A DNA stretch of 64,000 bases from Diphasiastrum complanatum (lineage: Eukaryota; Streptophyta; Lycopodiopsida; Lycopodiales; Lycopodiaceae): contig MU832112.1 of assembly GCA_029204225.1 (NCBI GenBank), forward strand, positions 22,800 through 86,799, in the 5' to 3' direction. The notes beneath the pieces were generated by a model. It did not search any database and was not told the DNA's origin. It saw only the letters and a list, made by a program, of their open reading frames with translations. Positions 45,650 to 57,010 of this stretch are shown here, piece by piece. Every line of letters starts with the position of its first letter. The stretch's first letter is position 1. The translations under genes were made by a program, and so were the position numbers.

Positions 45650-47071
45650 TCACTCCAATTGAATATCTAAGCTTGAAAAATGAATCTTTAGATAAAGATT
45701 TAGTAAACAAATCAGCCAATCAACTTGATGATGGCACATGTTGGAGCTCTCCTTGGCTTGCACCTCGAAATGATGAGTTTGCTCCTTCCTTGAATGGAAT
45801 GTAGGATTAGTTGCAAGTGATTGGGCTGATTGGTTGTCACAATAGATGATAGGGATCTCCTCCTCCATGACATGAAGCTCCACCAATAGCCTTTTGAGCC
45901 ACAAGACCTCCTTGCATGTTGATGTCAAGGCCTTGTATTCGGATTTTGTGGAAGATAGGGAGATGGTATCTTGCTTTTTGGAAAGCCATGATACTACTCC
46001 ATCACATAGAAAGGTGGAAAAGGAACTTGTTGGTCTTCTATCCACTTTGTCACCTGCAAAATCCGAGCCACTATAGGATCTTAAGTCAAGATTAGTTTCT
46101 CTATACAAAATACCAAAATTCTTAGTGAATGAAATGTATCTAAGAACTCTTTTGGCCATCTTCCAATGTGAAACTAGAGGACTTTGCATTAATTGGCTTA
46201 ACTTTCCAACACTTATAGTTAAATAGATCAAGGAGCCAATAAGCCTTCTATATAGTGTGATGTCCTCAAAGGATGCTTCATCACAACCAATAGATGCTTT
46301 TACATGTTGCTCCATTGGTGTCTCAATGCCTTTACAATTCTTCATTCCAAATCTATCTAGGATGGATGTAGCATATTTAGATTGACAAATGAAGCTAAAA
46401 TCACATCCTCTAATAACCTCTATTCCAAGAATGAAGCTTAATAGGCTGAGATCTACCATCTTAAACTCTTTTGCTAAAGCAATTTTTACATCTCTAATTC
46501 CATCTAGATCATTACCACTCAAGATAATGTCATGTACATACAAAACAAGAATAATGATCATGCCATCATGAAATCCTACATACAATGATGGATCATAGGC
46601 ACTCATTACAAAATTGATGGAAATGAGAAAAGAGTTTAGCCTAGAGTACCATGCTCTAGGTGCTTGCTTGAGCCCATAAAGGCTCTTCTTCAAGAAACAC
46701 ACCTTTCCTTCATGCTTTGCCTTGATGAAGCCCTCGGGTTGCCTCATATAGATTTCTTCCTCCAAATAACCAAATGCATTTGTGAAATCAAGTTGGAATA
46801 ACTCCCAATTGAAGGTTGTAGCAAGACTAATGATCAACCTGATAGTAACAAGCTTAGCCACAAGAGCAAAAGTCTCATCATAATCAATGCCTTTGGTTTG
46901 TAAAAAAGATTTGGCTAAAAGCCTAGCTTTATGCTTGCTTATTGATCCATCTTGATTATACTTTAATTTAAATACCCACTTGCAATCAAGAGGTTTCTTC
47001 CCTTGAGGAAGATCCACAAGATCCCAAGTATGATTCTCAATGAGAGCATCATACTCTACTTGCCCATCCAT
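45650..47071 (-). pseudogene. Copia RT-RNase H, family C, catalytic Asp lost
   Basis: One open frame of 473 codons: ENHTWDLVDLPQGKKPLDCKW, YDETFALVAKLVTIR, LFQLDFTNAFGYLEEEIYM (the usual LNG after AF is deleted), KKSLYGLKQAPRAWYSRL, YVHDIILSGND, then RNase H with SGSDFAGDKVDRRPTSSF, SLSSTKSEYKAL and CDNQSAQSLATNP. The RT active site, normally YVDD, reads YVHD (codons at 46,540-46,529), so the first catalytic Asp is His. The C-terminal end is frameshifted (from HSRKEQTHHF). The frame is open but polymerase activity is not expected. Confidence 0.92.
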
Positions 47072-47122
47072 CCAACTTTTAGATTTATAAGAATCTTCAT
47101 ATCATGTTGGCTCATCTAACAT

Positions 47123-48024
47123 TTAAGTAAGAAAGGTGTAAGATGTGAAAGATGATGAGCCTTCCCTTTGATCACCTTGACCATCATAGGTGAGCCTCAA
47201 TGGCTCGGACCTTGCCCTTGTAGATTTTCTTGGAGTTCTTGGAGTTCTTGCATCTTGAGGTGGATCCTCAAGTTCTTCTTCACTTGGAAGCTCCTCCTCC
47301 ATCCTAGTAGGATCCTTGGCATCAAGATGATTAGTAGCATTATCATCCAAATCACAATCATGTCCTTCATAAAAAATAACATCCCTACTCACTATCACCT
47401 TGCTAGTGATGGGATTGAACACTCTATATCCTTTGCTACTCTCATCATATCCCACAAAAATGCCTTTGATGGATGTTGCATCATCCTTCTTCCTCTTATC
47501 CAAGGATTGGTGTACATAGCAAGTGGATCCAAAAACTTTGAGATTCTTGAGATTGGGCTTCTCTACAAATAGAGCTTCAAATGGTGTGATTTCTCCAATG
47601 TCTTGGTTTGGCAATCTATTGCACAAATAATTAGCACAAGTTATTGCTTCATCCCAAAATGGTTCGGATAGAGAAGCATCTAGCCTTAAGGCCTTAGCAC
47701 ACTCACAAAGAGATCTATTTCTTCTCTCACTCACTCCATTTTGTTGAGGGGTGTATGGACATGACAACTCCCTCTTTATGCCATTAGAACTACAAAAGTC
47801 AATCAACTTATTGGAGATATATTCACCTCCATTATCACTCCTTAATACCTTAATCTTGGTATCTTTATGCCATTAGAACTACAAAAGTCAATCAACTTAT
47901 TGGAGATATATTCACCTCCATTATCACTCCTTAATAACTTAATCTTGGTACTAAGTTGATTTTCTACGAAAGTCTTGAACTTTACAAAAGAATCAAACAC
48001 CATAGATTTGCTAGAAGGTCTCAA
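47123..48024 (-). pseudogene. Copia integrase fragment, family C, with internal duplication
   Basis: Two minus-strand pieces: 48,024-47,842 (KSMVFDSFVKFKTFVENQLS, LRSDNGGEYISNKL) and 47,806-47,123 (PQQNGVSERRNRSLCECAKA, GIFVGYDESSKGYRVF, SRDVIFYEGHD, linker ending RLTYDGQGDQ). An 89-bp tandem duplication (47,774-47,951) repeats the second Asp region and shifts the frame. The N-terminal zinc finger and the first catalytic Asp are deleted. A further stop near 47,123 separates it from RT. Confidence 0.92.
47774..47951. repeat. 89-bp tandem duplication inside the integrase
   Basis: CTTTATGCCATTAGAACTAC... begins at 47,774 and again at 47,863. The copies differ at about one base (TTAATACCTT versus TTAATAACTT). 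The partial copy at 712-1,538 has a single version, so the duplication is specific to this insertion. Confidence 0.93.
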
Positions 48025-48275
48025 ATCAGCCTAGATTAATTAGTTATCTTGACACCAGATGAAATTACAGTGATCCAATGAATATGCGATTTTAAATTCT
48101 GGTTCAGAGTTACCCACACGTGTGAACAGTACAGATTTTGATCCACAAAAAGTTTGGGATCAAATCCAGTCACCAAATCTAGGATACCAGCTCGCCCTTC
48201 CAATACTAGCTTTTTGCACCAAAAACCTGCTAAAATTGGATTAGTTTCAAACACTGATCAATAGCCTTGTACTTG

Positions 48276-48287
48276 GCTCTGATACCA
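48276..48287 (-). other. Primer-binding site of the family C element
   Basis: GCTCTGATACCA in plus reading (TGGTATCAGAGC in element sense) abuts the LTR at 48,288. Confidence 0.93.
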
Positions 48288-48969
48288 TGTGAAAAGTACA
48301 GTACTAAGGACCATAAATGGATCTTTGAATGATCCACAACGTTGATTGTGTGCTTGTTAAACAATCTATCATATACTAGTCATCAAAAAACAAGATCTAG
48401 TTTAGCAGCTTGATAGAAAACAAGTAGAGACATCAGAAACTTGATCATAAACTATAATTCACGTGTGAAGATCAGGCTGTAGTACAGCCTATAGACAAAT
48501 TTTTAAGTGTGCCAAAGCTGGGTTTCATTGGAATCAATAGCAATCACAATACATAGAGAGAAAACTCGAGTTTCTCCTTGAGGTTCCAAAAAGCTTCTAT
48601 CTTCTCACTATGGAGAATGAGAATGCATAGTAAAAGACACTTCCTTTGCCAAGTTAGGTGAAAATCCATCATGTAATAGGGAAGTAGACTCAACTTTCTT
48701 GCCCTAATGTGAAAACCCTAGCATAGATCCAAGAGTCATGCTTGGTAGGTGCATGGTAGGTACAAATCTCATCATAAATCATGGTCTAGATCCTACAAAG
48801 TAGGAATCACTACCAAATGGACACAACCACTCCTCCTGACTTGTGGTAACCTATTTTAGGTGTGGATTTACAAATGGCACTTTGGCCATTCAAGTGACTA
48901 ACAAAAAATATTGACAAAATGTACAATATTCGACATGGCTAGATTTGCCCATGTAGGCAATTTTTCACA
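48288..48969 (-). repeat. 5' LTR of the family C element
   Basis: 682 bp, TGTGAAAAGT...AATTTTTCACA in plus reading. Matches the 3' LTR apart from the MITE and scattered substitutions, many more than in the two young elements, so this insertion is older. A shortened G-box palindrome TTCACGTGTGAA lies at 48,459-48,470. Confidence 0.93.
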
Positions 48970-49534
48970 ATGATTTGACGTAGCTACTCTTGAAATGGAT
49001 GCTCCAGGATATAAAGGAGTGTCTGTCTCCTTGTGTAATAGAATTTCATCTTCATCCATCTCAAATTGTTCGTGATCTCTGTTTTCACTAGAAGATGCAT
49101 GCATATCATCATTCTCATTTGTTTCAAAGTAAGATTCAAACATGTTGTGCATTGCCTAATCATGTTGCACCTCATCATCATAATCATTAGAATCAAGTTG
49201 ATTACTCTTTTTTCCAATTGTGTTTGCCTCTTCAATTTGTTTCATTCTTTGTTTTCTCATATCTATCAAAATTTGATGTTGATTGTAACTAAACACGGAT
49301 GGATCAAATCCGTGGAATGGCATTCGATGTATTGGCTACACACATGAAACAAATTCCATAATTGACATATATAGATTGACGAAGATTATAATAAAAAACA
49401 ATCATATAAAGCTAACAAACTTCAACGTCTTCCAAATTCAATGATTGACTTTCTTCTTTTCATCCAACTTCTACAAATGATTTTCAACAATGCGTCTTTC
49501 ACGCATCTTTTGCTCATCACACTTGAGGCATGTG

Positions 49535-50216
49535 TGTAAAAATTATAGCAAATAAGGATCCTAAAACACTTGAAATGATGAGGGAAACAATAGATTATGA
49601 TTTCATAAGATTAGCACAAGTTGAACCATCAAAATCCATCAAAAATCTATGCTTGAACCTCACTAAATGGCCCAAATCCTTGAAGAAGGCTTCACACGTG
49701 TGAAAGTACGGCCTCCCACAGTCTGAGTACTGTACACCAGACCTACATTCAATCCTATAATCATTAGTAATCACAAGTACTCAAACAATTATGAACATAG
49801 AGAGCAATTGCACCATTATGAGAGAAAAAACATGAAATTGCTTGATTGATTTTGGTGAGATATCATCACCTATATATACATGATCCATCACGGTTTTGGG
49901 CAGGTATGAGTAGCCCTAAACCTATCCCTAATTCTAATTTTGGTGGATCTTTCATCCCTACCAAGTTAGGGTTGGAATCTTGGAGATCCCTCAACAATGC
50001 AAAAATTACCAAAAATAGCTCCTATTTTTTCTCCCTTGTATCTAAGCATAATTTGGACTCATTCCAAAGGTTCTAACACTTAGGTCTACTTGAGAACATC
50101 CTTATGAATGGAATCCTATGCTATTTGGCACGTGTGACAAGCCATATCATGACCATCTAACTATTTACAAGTCATATGACCAAAACTAGTCAAGCTAGAA
50201 TTGTGAATTTTTAACA
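49535..50216 (-). repeat. 3' LTR of the family B element
   Basis: TGTAAAAATT...TTTTTAACA in plus reading; G-box palindrome TTCACACGTGTGAA at 49,691-49,704; CTATATATACATGATCC (about 49,871-49,887), a likely TATA region. Confidence 0.95.
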
Positions 50217-50230
50217 CTCCTCCTCACTAT

Positions 50231-53200
50231 CTAGCTTGGTTCAATCATTGCTTTACTAATCACTCCAAGTGATGATCTGAACTTAATAAAAGGTGTCTTT
50301 TTAAGTGGTTTAGTAAGTAGATCAGCTACACATTCATTGCTTGGAACATGCTCCAAAGCAATCTCCTTGGCTTGCACCATTTCTCTCACAAAGTGATGGC
50401 ATATCTCAATGTGCTTAGATCTTGCATGGAAGATTGGGTTAGATGCAAGGTGTTGGGCTGATATATTGTCATTGTAGATGATTGGTGCCTCCTCTGAATC
50501 CATGATCTTTAGTTCCACCAATAATCTCTTGATCCAAAGTACCTCCTTTGTAGTGGTTGTCAAAGCTTTGTACTCGGCCTCGGTTGAAGATAGAGATATA
50601 GTTTCTTGCTTTTTTGAAAGCCATGAAACCACACCTTCTCCTATGAAAGTTGAATAGGCACTTGTTGATTTCCTATCCCTCTTGTCCCCCGCAAAATCTG
50701 AATCACTAAATGCATGAAGGTTAATCACATCTCCTCTATATAGAATCCCCAAATCCAATGTACCTGAGATGTATCTTAGAATCCTCTTAGCCTTTTTCCA
50801 ATGGATATTCAATGGCTTTTGCATGGATTGGCTCAACCTACATACACTAAAGCTAAGATCTGGTCTAGTTATAGTGATCCACATTAAGGAACCTATAAGT
50901 TGCCTAAACAAAGTGATGTCCATGAAGGATCTTTCATCATCTTCATTTGGCACTTTTACATCTTGCTCCATTGGTGTGTCAACACTTTTGCATACTTCCA
51001 TCTTAAACTTCTTCAAAAGACTTTGAGCATAGTTTACTTGACTTATAAAGATAAAATCAGACCCTCTAAGTACTTCTATGCCTAAGATGAAGTGAAGACA
51101 CCCTAGATCTACCATCTTGAACTCTAAGGATAGATCTATCTTGATTTTTTCAATACCATCAACACTATTTCCACTAATGATGATGTCATCTACATAAATG
51201 AGTAAAAGTACAATACCAACATCATCAAACTTAATGTAAAGAGTGGGATCATATTCACTTTGAACAAAAGAAAGTGAAATAAGATAGCAATGTAGTCTTG
51301 AATTCCAAGATCTTGAGGCTTGCTTCAAGCCATAGATGCTTCTTTGGAGATGGCATACTTTGTTCTCCATTCCATGCTTGATGAACCCTTGTGGCTGCTC
51401 CATATAGATATCCTCTTCCAAAAAACCATTCAAGAAAGCATTAGAGACATCCATTTGACATAGAATCCATCCAAAATGTGATGCAAGTGCAATGATTAGT
51501 CTTATTGTGACCATCTTGGCCACGGGTGCAAAAGTTTCCTCATAGTCTATCCCTCTCTCTTGAGCATAACCTTTTGCAACTAATCTTGCTTTATGTTTGT
51601 TAACACTCCCATTTGCATTCAACTTAAGCTTGAAGACCCACTTGCATCCTATTACATTCCTTTGAGGTCTCTCAACAAGCAACCAAGTTTCATTCTCAAT
51701 CAAGGCATCATACTCATCCAACATAGCTTTATACCATTCTTTGGAGTTCAATGCATCTTCAACATTAGATGGTTCTTCAAAACAAGATAAAGCATAAGAA
51801 GTGGATGATACCCTCAACTTGCTGTCCTTTGCCTTGATATGTGAGCCTTGATGGCTCCACTTTTGCCCTTGAAGATCTCCTTGGTGTGATAGGTGGGTTT
51901 GGTGCTTGCTCCTCCATGAGCTCCTCCTCAGAACCAAGATCTTGCTCCTCGGCCATCTTCTTCTTGATTGTTGGAGCACTTGAGCCTTCTTCAAGCATAT
52001 GCATATGATGTTCATCAAAGATGACATCCCTTGAAACAACAAATTTGTTCAAGGATGGGAGATAGACTTTGTAGCCCTTGCTTGAGCTTGCATATCCAAG
52101 CATGATCCCTCTTGTGGAAGATGGATCCTCCTTGTCTCTTGTTTCCAATGGCACATGCACATAACATATACACCCAAAAACTTTCAAGTGATTAAGATTG
52201 GGTTTCTTTCCATACAACATCTCATAAGGAGTTTTGCCTTCAATTGCTTTGCAAGACACCCTATTCATCAAGTAGTTTGCACATACAAGAGACTCACCCC
52301 AAAAGGATTTGGGCAAACAAGCATCTAATCTTAAAGCCTTAGAACATTCACATAATGTTCTATTCCTTATTTCAGCAACTCCATTTTGTTGAGGAGTGTA
52401 AGGACAAGAAGTCTCTTTCTTGATCCCTTCCTCCTCACAAAAGGCCTTGAATTCATTGGAGATGAATTCTCCACCATTGTCACTTCTAAGAATCTTGATG
52501 CTATGATTATGATGCTTTTCCACAAACAACTTGAACTTTACAAAAGTATCAAATACTTGAGACTTGAAGGAAAGTAAGAACACCCAACAATATCTTGAGT
52601 AGTCATCAATGAAGGTTAAAAACATGGATGAACCTCCATTAGATTTGGTGCTAGCAATGTGCACATCCGAGAGTATGAGTTCAAGAGGATGAGATGACTT
52701 TGTGATGGAGTTAGGAAACACCTTCTTATGTGCCTTGGATAAGGCACAAGCTTCACAAACCTTGTCTTCCTTCCCAATAGACCTTGGTAGGCCTAAAGCA
52801 TACTCCTCCTTGATCATAGCCTCCATGGAACCCGAGTTGACATGTCCAAGTCTTTTGTGCCATAAAGTAAAGGTAGATATCTTGCTCTTCTCGGCCAACA
52901 TGACAACATTAGTATCCACAAATGCATCCAGCTTATAAAGTTTGCCAAGTCTAGTGCCCTTAGCCACTATCTTACCCTTCTTCTTGATGAAACATTCATT
53001 TGAAGCAAAGTCAACATTGAAACCATTGTCTACCATTTGGCCAACACTTAGTAGATTCTTTGTTATTGTAGGAATGTACAAAACACCTTCTATGTTGATC
53101 TTTTTGGAAGATCCTAAGCAAAGGGGAATGCTACCAACTCCTTCAATCTTACAAGCTTCATCATTTGCTGTATAGATAGACTTTATAGGTCCATCATAAG

Positions 53201-54197
53201 ATAAGAGAGAAGAGAAAAACTCCCTTTTACTAGTCATGTGTGAACTAGCACCCGAGTCAATCCACCAAGGATCTTCTGCTTTGAAGCTTGTTGAAGAAAA
53301 TATGGACATCATGAGAGAGTCCTCATGTGAACTCTCCTCCTCCTCCTCTTTGCTCATGTTGGCTTGGCTTTGATCTTGCTTCCTCTTGAAGCATTCCGAG
53401 GCATAATGCCCCATCTTGCTACAATAGTAGCACTTCACCTTTGATTTGTCCTTCTTGACTTTGGTGGTTGATGGAGATGCCTTTGGGGGTCCTTCTTGAT
53501 CCTCAAGCTTTGTAGACTTCTTGAATGTTGATCCTTTGCCTTTGGACTTGCCTTTGCCTTTGGTGAAGAGAGCTTGGTCATCTCCACCTTGGATGGAAAG
53601 CCTATCCATCCTCTCTTGCATTTGGCTCCTTCTTGATTCCTCGGCCATGAGCGTGCCTTGGAGTTCTTCAAGTATGGGTAGCTTACCCATAATTGCATAT
53701 CCCTGAACCAAATTGTCAAATTCAAAGCTTAGTCCATTCAATATGAGTTGAACAAGCTCTTCATCCTTGATAGGGTCACCTATAAAGGCTAGCTCTTTGT
53801 TCAATTCCTTTACTCTTAGGACAAAAGTATGTGCACTCTCTCCTTTCTTTTGATAGCTTCTATAGATTTGATTCTTCAAAGCTAACATTCTAGTTTGGTT
53901 CTTGGATTCATAGACCTTTTGCAAAGTCTCCCAAGCATCTTGAGCTGAAGTGCAATCTCCTACCTCTCTTAAGAGTTCATTTGCAACATTCATTTTTATG
54001 CAATGTAGTGCAACATTGCACCTCTTGATGTATTTGGCTTTTTCTTGAGGATGAATAGGTTCACCCTCCTTACCATTTACAATTTCCATCAGATCTTGCA
54101 TGATCATGATAGATTCCATTCTAACTTTCCATATGGAATAGTTAGTTTTGTTGAGCCTTTCATTAGTATCCAAAAGATATGCATTTATAGATGCCAT
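50231..54197 (-). pseudogene. Copia gag-pol polyprotein, family B, one frameshift from intact
   Basis: ATG at 54,197 opens 806 codons (to 51,777); a second frame, 52,042-50,231, carries the rest. The switch needs one base near 51,812-51,820 (an extra A, or loss of two). Gag; CCHC knuckle C256-C269 (CYYCSKMGHYASEC); protease IDSGASSHM with D314; integrase zinc finger LWHKRLGHVN...CEAC; triad D511, D573, E609 (D-35-E); linker with SRDVIFDEHH; RT QMDVSNAFLNGFLEEDIYM and YVDDIIISG; RNase H DFAGDKRDRKSTSAYS, SSTEAEYKAL, YNDNISAQHLASNP. All catalytic residues checked are present; length about 1,320 codons is normal. Related to family A but clearly distinct. Whether the frameshift is a mutation or sequencing error cannot be told here. 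Confidence 0.95.
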
Positions 54198-54998
54198 CTA
54201 GTCTCCTAATCAAGGACTTGACACAAATGAAGGTTACTTCTATTGATTTGATTGAAGGTCTACCTTATCCCACTTCTTAGGGACCTGAAAATATCAGTAA
54301 TAGACTTCCTATAAAGATCTAAGAATGATCTCTAACAAAATCAAATCATAGAATACTAGAAACAATGCACTTGCTTGATTGAAGTAGACAATACTAGTAG
54401 AATTGCCCCTCTTTCTATAAAGAACATTAAAGCTTCCAAATGATCTGATCAAGAGTGAATTTCAGCAACCTAATATACTTCCAAAATCACTTGTAAAAGA
54501 TCTAAATGGAACTTAATGAGGATGCAACACAATCTACTATCCAATCACAAGCAAAAAATGATCAAAATTGATGAAAAATTGATCTAATTTGGTGCATAAG
54601 TCAAGCAATGGTTGGACTGAACCTAAATCACTTTAGGAGGTGCCTACTACACCTTAGAACAGCCTTGAAGAGTCCCCAAAACTCTGATCTTCCCTCTCCT
54701 TGAATGCTAGAAAGCCTTCTCTATGAAATCACCTCCAAAACTCGCTTAGAAATCAATGCTTGGAGCAAGCAAAACTTGCTATCTTGGTAATGTGAATTGA
54801 ATTCAACTTTGCTGCCTCTGGTTTTAGACACCTAAACACCTGCAAATGAAGTCACACAACACCAATCTCCAATGTATTTGACTCACTTTGAGTTCTAGAA
54901 TCAATACTAGATGCTAAGATCCAATCTACACAAGATTTAGATCAAAAATTGTGATCAAATTAATGAAAACCAAGGATTTAGCTCATTTCAGCCTTTAG
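54198..54998 (-). other. Leader of the family B element
   Basis: About 0.8 kb without a long ORF between the PBS and the gag ATG. It shares layout, not obvious sequence, with the longer leader of family A. Confidence 0.8.
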
Positions 54999-55010
54999 GC
55001 TTTGATACCA
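54999..55010 (-). other. Primer-binding site of the family B element
   Basis: TGGTATCAAAGC in element sense, one base different from the usual TGGTATCAGAGC; directly next to the LTR at 55,011. Confidence 0.9.
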
Positions 55011-55692
55011 TGTAAAAATTACAGCAAATAAGGATCCTAAAACACTTGAAATGATGAGGGAAACAATAGATTATGATTTCATAAGATTAGCACAAGTTGA
55101 ACCATCAAAATCCATCAAAAATCTATGCTTGAACCTCACTAAATGGCCCAAATCCTTGAAGAAGGCTTCACACGTGTGAAAGTACGGCCTCCCACAGTCT
55201 GAGTACTGTACACCAGACCTACATTCAATCCTATAATCATTAGTAATCACAAGTACTTAAACAATTATGAACATAGAGAGCAATTGCACCATTATGAGAG
55301 AAAAAACATGAAATTGCTTGATTGATTTTGGTGAGATATCATCACCTATATATACATGATCCATCACGGTTTTGGGCAGGTATGAGTAGCCCTAAACCTA
55401 TCCCTAATTCTAATTTTGGTGGATCTTTCATCCCTACCAAGTTAGGGTTGGAATCTTGGAGATCCCTCAACAATGCAAAAATTACCAAAAATAGCTCCTA
55501 TTTTTTCTCCCTTGTATCTAAGCATAATTTGGACTCATTCCAAAGGTTCTAACACTTAGGTCTACTTGAGAACATCCTTATGAATGGAATCCTATGCTAT
55601 TTGGCACGTGTGACAAGCCACATCATGACCATCTAACTATTTACAAGTCATATGACCAAAACTAGTCAAGCTAGAATTGTGAATTTTTAACA
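55011..55692 (-). repeat. 5' LTR of the family B element
   Basis: 682 bp; G-box palindrome TTCACACGTGTGAA at 55,167-55,180; the outer end is followed by the ATGTG duplication. Confidence 0.95.
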
Positions 55693-55697
55693 ATGTG

Positions 55698-56190
55698 CAC
55701 CATATTTTATTTTGAAAATAATTTTTCTACGAGAAACAAAAATCAAGTACATGTCACTTGAGCACAATAGTTTAACTTATAATAACAAAGTCTTTTGGAA
55801 TAAGAAAACATGCATGTTTATCACTTACCCTGTTAACTTGAGTAGTGTCTTCATTGCTAGACTGATCTCGTTGTAATAAAATGCATATATGGACAAGTAC
55901 AAAATACAAATAACATAAAATTATTGTATGATTCTAATGTTTTAATTTTTAGATAGTACAATTCTTATACGTTGTCCGATTATATGATTCTTTTGCATCT
56001 TGGTGCAGGCTCTAAACGCATATCTATCTCTTCTTTTGTTATCATAGGTATGAAAGTCCCACTCCAATATGCATTAAAGTTCTGTAGTCAAATTTTTTTT
56101 CTACTTCATTTCAATATATTAGGGTTTATTGTAATGTATTGTATGTTTATGAATATAGTAATCATGTTTATATGAATCATTAACTCCTGA
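55698..56190. other. CACTA intergenic region, divergent promoters inferred
   Basis: AT-rich DNA between the minus-strand TNP2-like gene (start about 49,321, before the copia insertion) and the plus-strand second gene. Together with 49,322-49,529 it would form a head-to-head intergenic region of about 0.7 kb. No binding sites were recognised. Confidence 0.4.
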
Positions 56191-57010
56191 GCAAAAAGCA
56201 GAATTGCAAAGTATGCTTAGTCGAGATGAGGGTGATCCCTCACAAGCGGGCCGCGACTCCCGCTCCCACCGAAGAATCATCCACAAATCCTTATTATGAC
56301 ATGGATCCTCAAGGTAATATAATTGCCAATAGAAAAGGGAGGGTGGTTTTGGACCGGCTCTATTCTCTATTCCAACGCCATTTTGACGATAGATTTTTTA
56401 GTAAATGGTCCGTACAACTGCCGCCGATAAATGACGAGTTATTGCTACCCTTTGTGACGAATTCCAACAAGAAGAGGAATTCGAGGAGAAAGAAATTCAT
56501 AAGCATATGAGCTTATGGATTAGACATCGTCGTGATATGGCACGATGAGCTTATAGGGACGGGCAATCCAAGCCCTCATGGTATTCAAGAAGTGATTGGA
56601 ACCATGTAAAAGCAGATGAACGAACACCAGATAAATACAAGATTCAGAAAAATGCCGCAGCCGCTAGGATGCATGGGATAGGCAATCCTAGATTGGGCTC
56701 GAGCAAAAAGACGAGATTGCAGGCAAGCATGTTAAGTGAACCTACACTACTCTTATAATTTATTTTTGATTTCATATGCTTTTATTTTTTATTATGCATT
56801 ATGACTAGCTACTCCAACATAGCCCTAAATTAATTTGAATGCATGGATAGTTGGCAGACTATGGACGTTTGCCAACTAAGGAGGAGTACGAATTTGCCTT
56901 CAAGAAATTATACGACACATTAGTCGACAAACTAAAGAGCGAGGGTCATTCTCCAAATGTAAGTACTAGTTTATGTATTCATACTAATGTGGTTTATATT
57001 TCGACGTCAA
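56191..57010 (+). pseudogene. Plant CACTA second gene, TnpA/Transposase_24-like
   Basis: Exon-like reading: PYYDMDPQGNIIANRKGRVV, LYSLFQRHFDDRFFSKW, then in a shifted frame HKHMSLWIRHRRDMAR, a stop, YRDGQSKPSWYSRSDW, KIQKNAAAARMHG..NPRLGS; a probable intron (about 56,730-56,850); then ADYGRLPTKEEYEFAFKKLY. The series KPSW..., K(N)AAA.R, ..GS, GR.PT..E.F is the layout of the plant Ptta/En/Spm (Transposase_24) family, which in CACTA elements binds the subterminal repeats. At least one frameshift and one stop are present. It lies head-to-head with the TNP2-like gene, as the second gene of the same element. Confidence 0.65.

Larger units (their letters stand above)
44550..48969 (-). mobile_element. 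Copia family C element lacking gag (nested in the CACTA gene)
   Basis: 5' LTR 48,288-48,969, PBS 48,276-48,287, 3' LTR 44,550-45,605 (enlarged by a 376-bp insert), polypurine tract GAGGAGGAG at 45,606-45,614. Between PBS and integrase only a short leader remains: gag, protease and the integrase N-terminus are gone, as in the partial copy at 1-1,538. Flanking 5-mers ATCAT and TTCTT (element sense) differ at two positions. If they are a decayed target duplication, removing the element with one of them brings the host TNP2 reading back into register. It must depend on other elements for Gag, if it ever moved in this form. Confidence 0.92.
42140..49321 (-). pseudogene. CACTA (En/Spm) TNP2-like transposase gene, interrupted and partly deleted
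   Basis: On the minus strand, outside the inserted copia (44,550-48,969): an N-terminus from about 49,321 (MPFHGFDPSVFSYNQHQ), acidic stretch, TPLYPGAS; then, past the insertion, ATYKWSDRSVTSLFGYL; then FHKLPYWRNLLINHLLDPMH.LKNV; GLKLHDWHKMLQFILPLSI; the DUF4218-type RWMFYLERFMKVLKG and ARPEGSIAES (43,771-43,499); the DUF4216-type YFIFDVKWFKV (42,957-42,667); and an acidic tail to about 42,143. These are TNP2 landmarks in the right order. About 300 residues of the catalytic core between SLFGYL and HGEWLKHH are missing, and stops/frameshifts or introns separate the rest. It would have encoded the DNA-cutting transposase; it is now dead. Confidence 0.85.
49535..55692 (-). mobile_element. Complete copia family B element, TSD ATGTG
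   Basis: LTRs 49,535-50,216 and 55,011-55,692, each 682 bp with three differences by eye (49,546/55,022; 49,782/55,258; 50,145/55,621). The target duplication ATGTG is exact at 49,530-49,534 and 55,693-55,697. PBS 54,999-55,010, gag-pol 54,197-50,231, polypurine tract GTGAGGAGGAG at 50,217-50,227. Inserted upstream of the TNP2-like gene, between the two divergent genes of the CACTA element. The most recent and best-preserved element in the window together with the family A copy. Confidence 0.97.

Noticed and set aside
51777..52042. Programmed ribosomal frameshift between integrase and RT in family B
   Set aside because: No slippery heptamer or typical +1 site is evident at the one-base shift, plant copia elements normally use a single frame, and family A is broken at a different place. 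A mutation or sequencing error is simpler.
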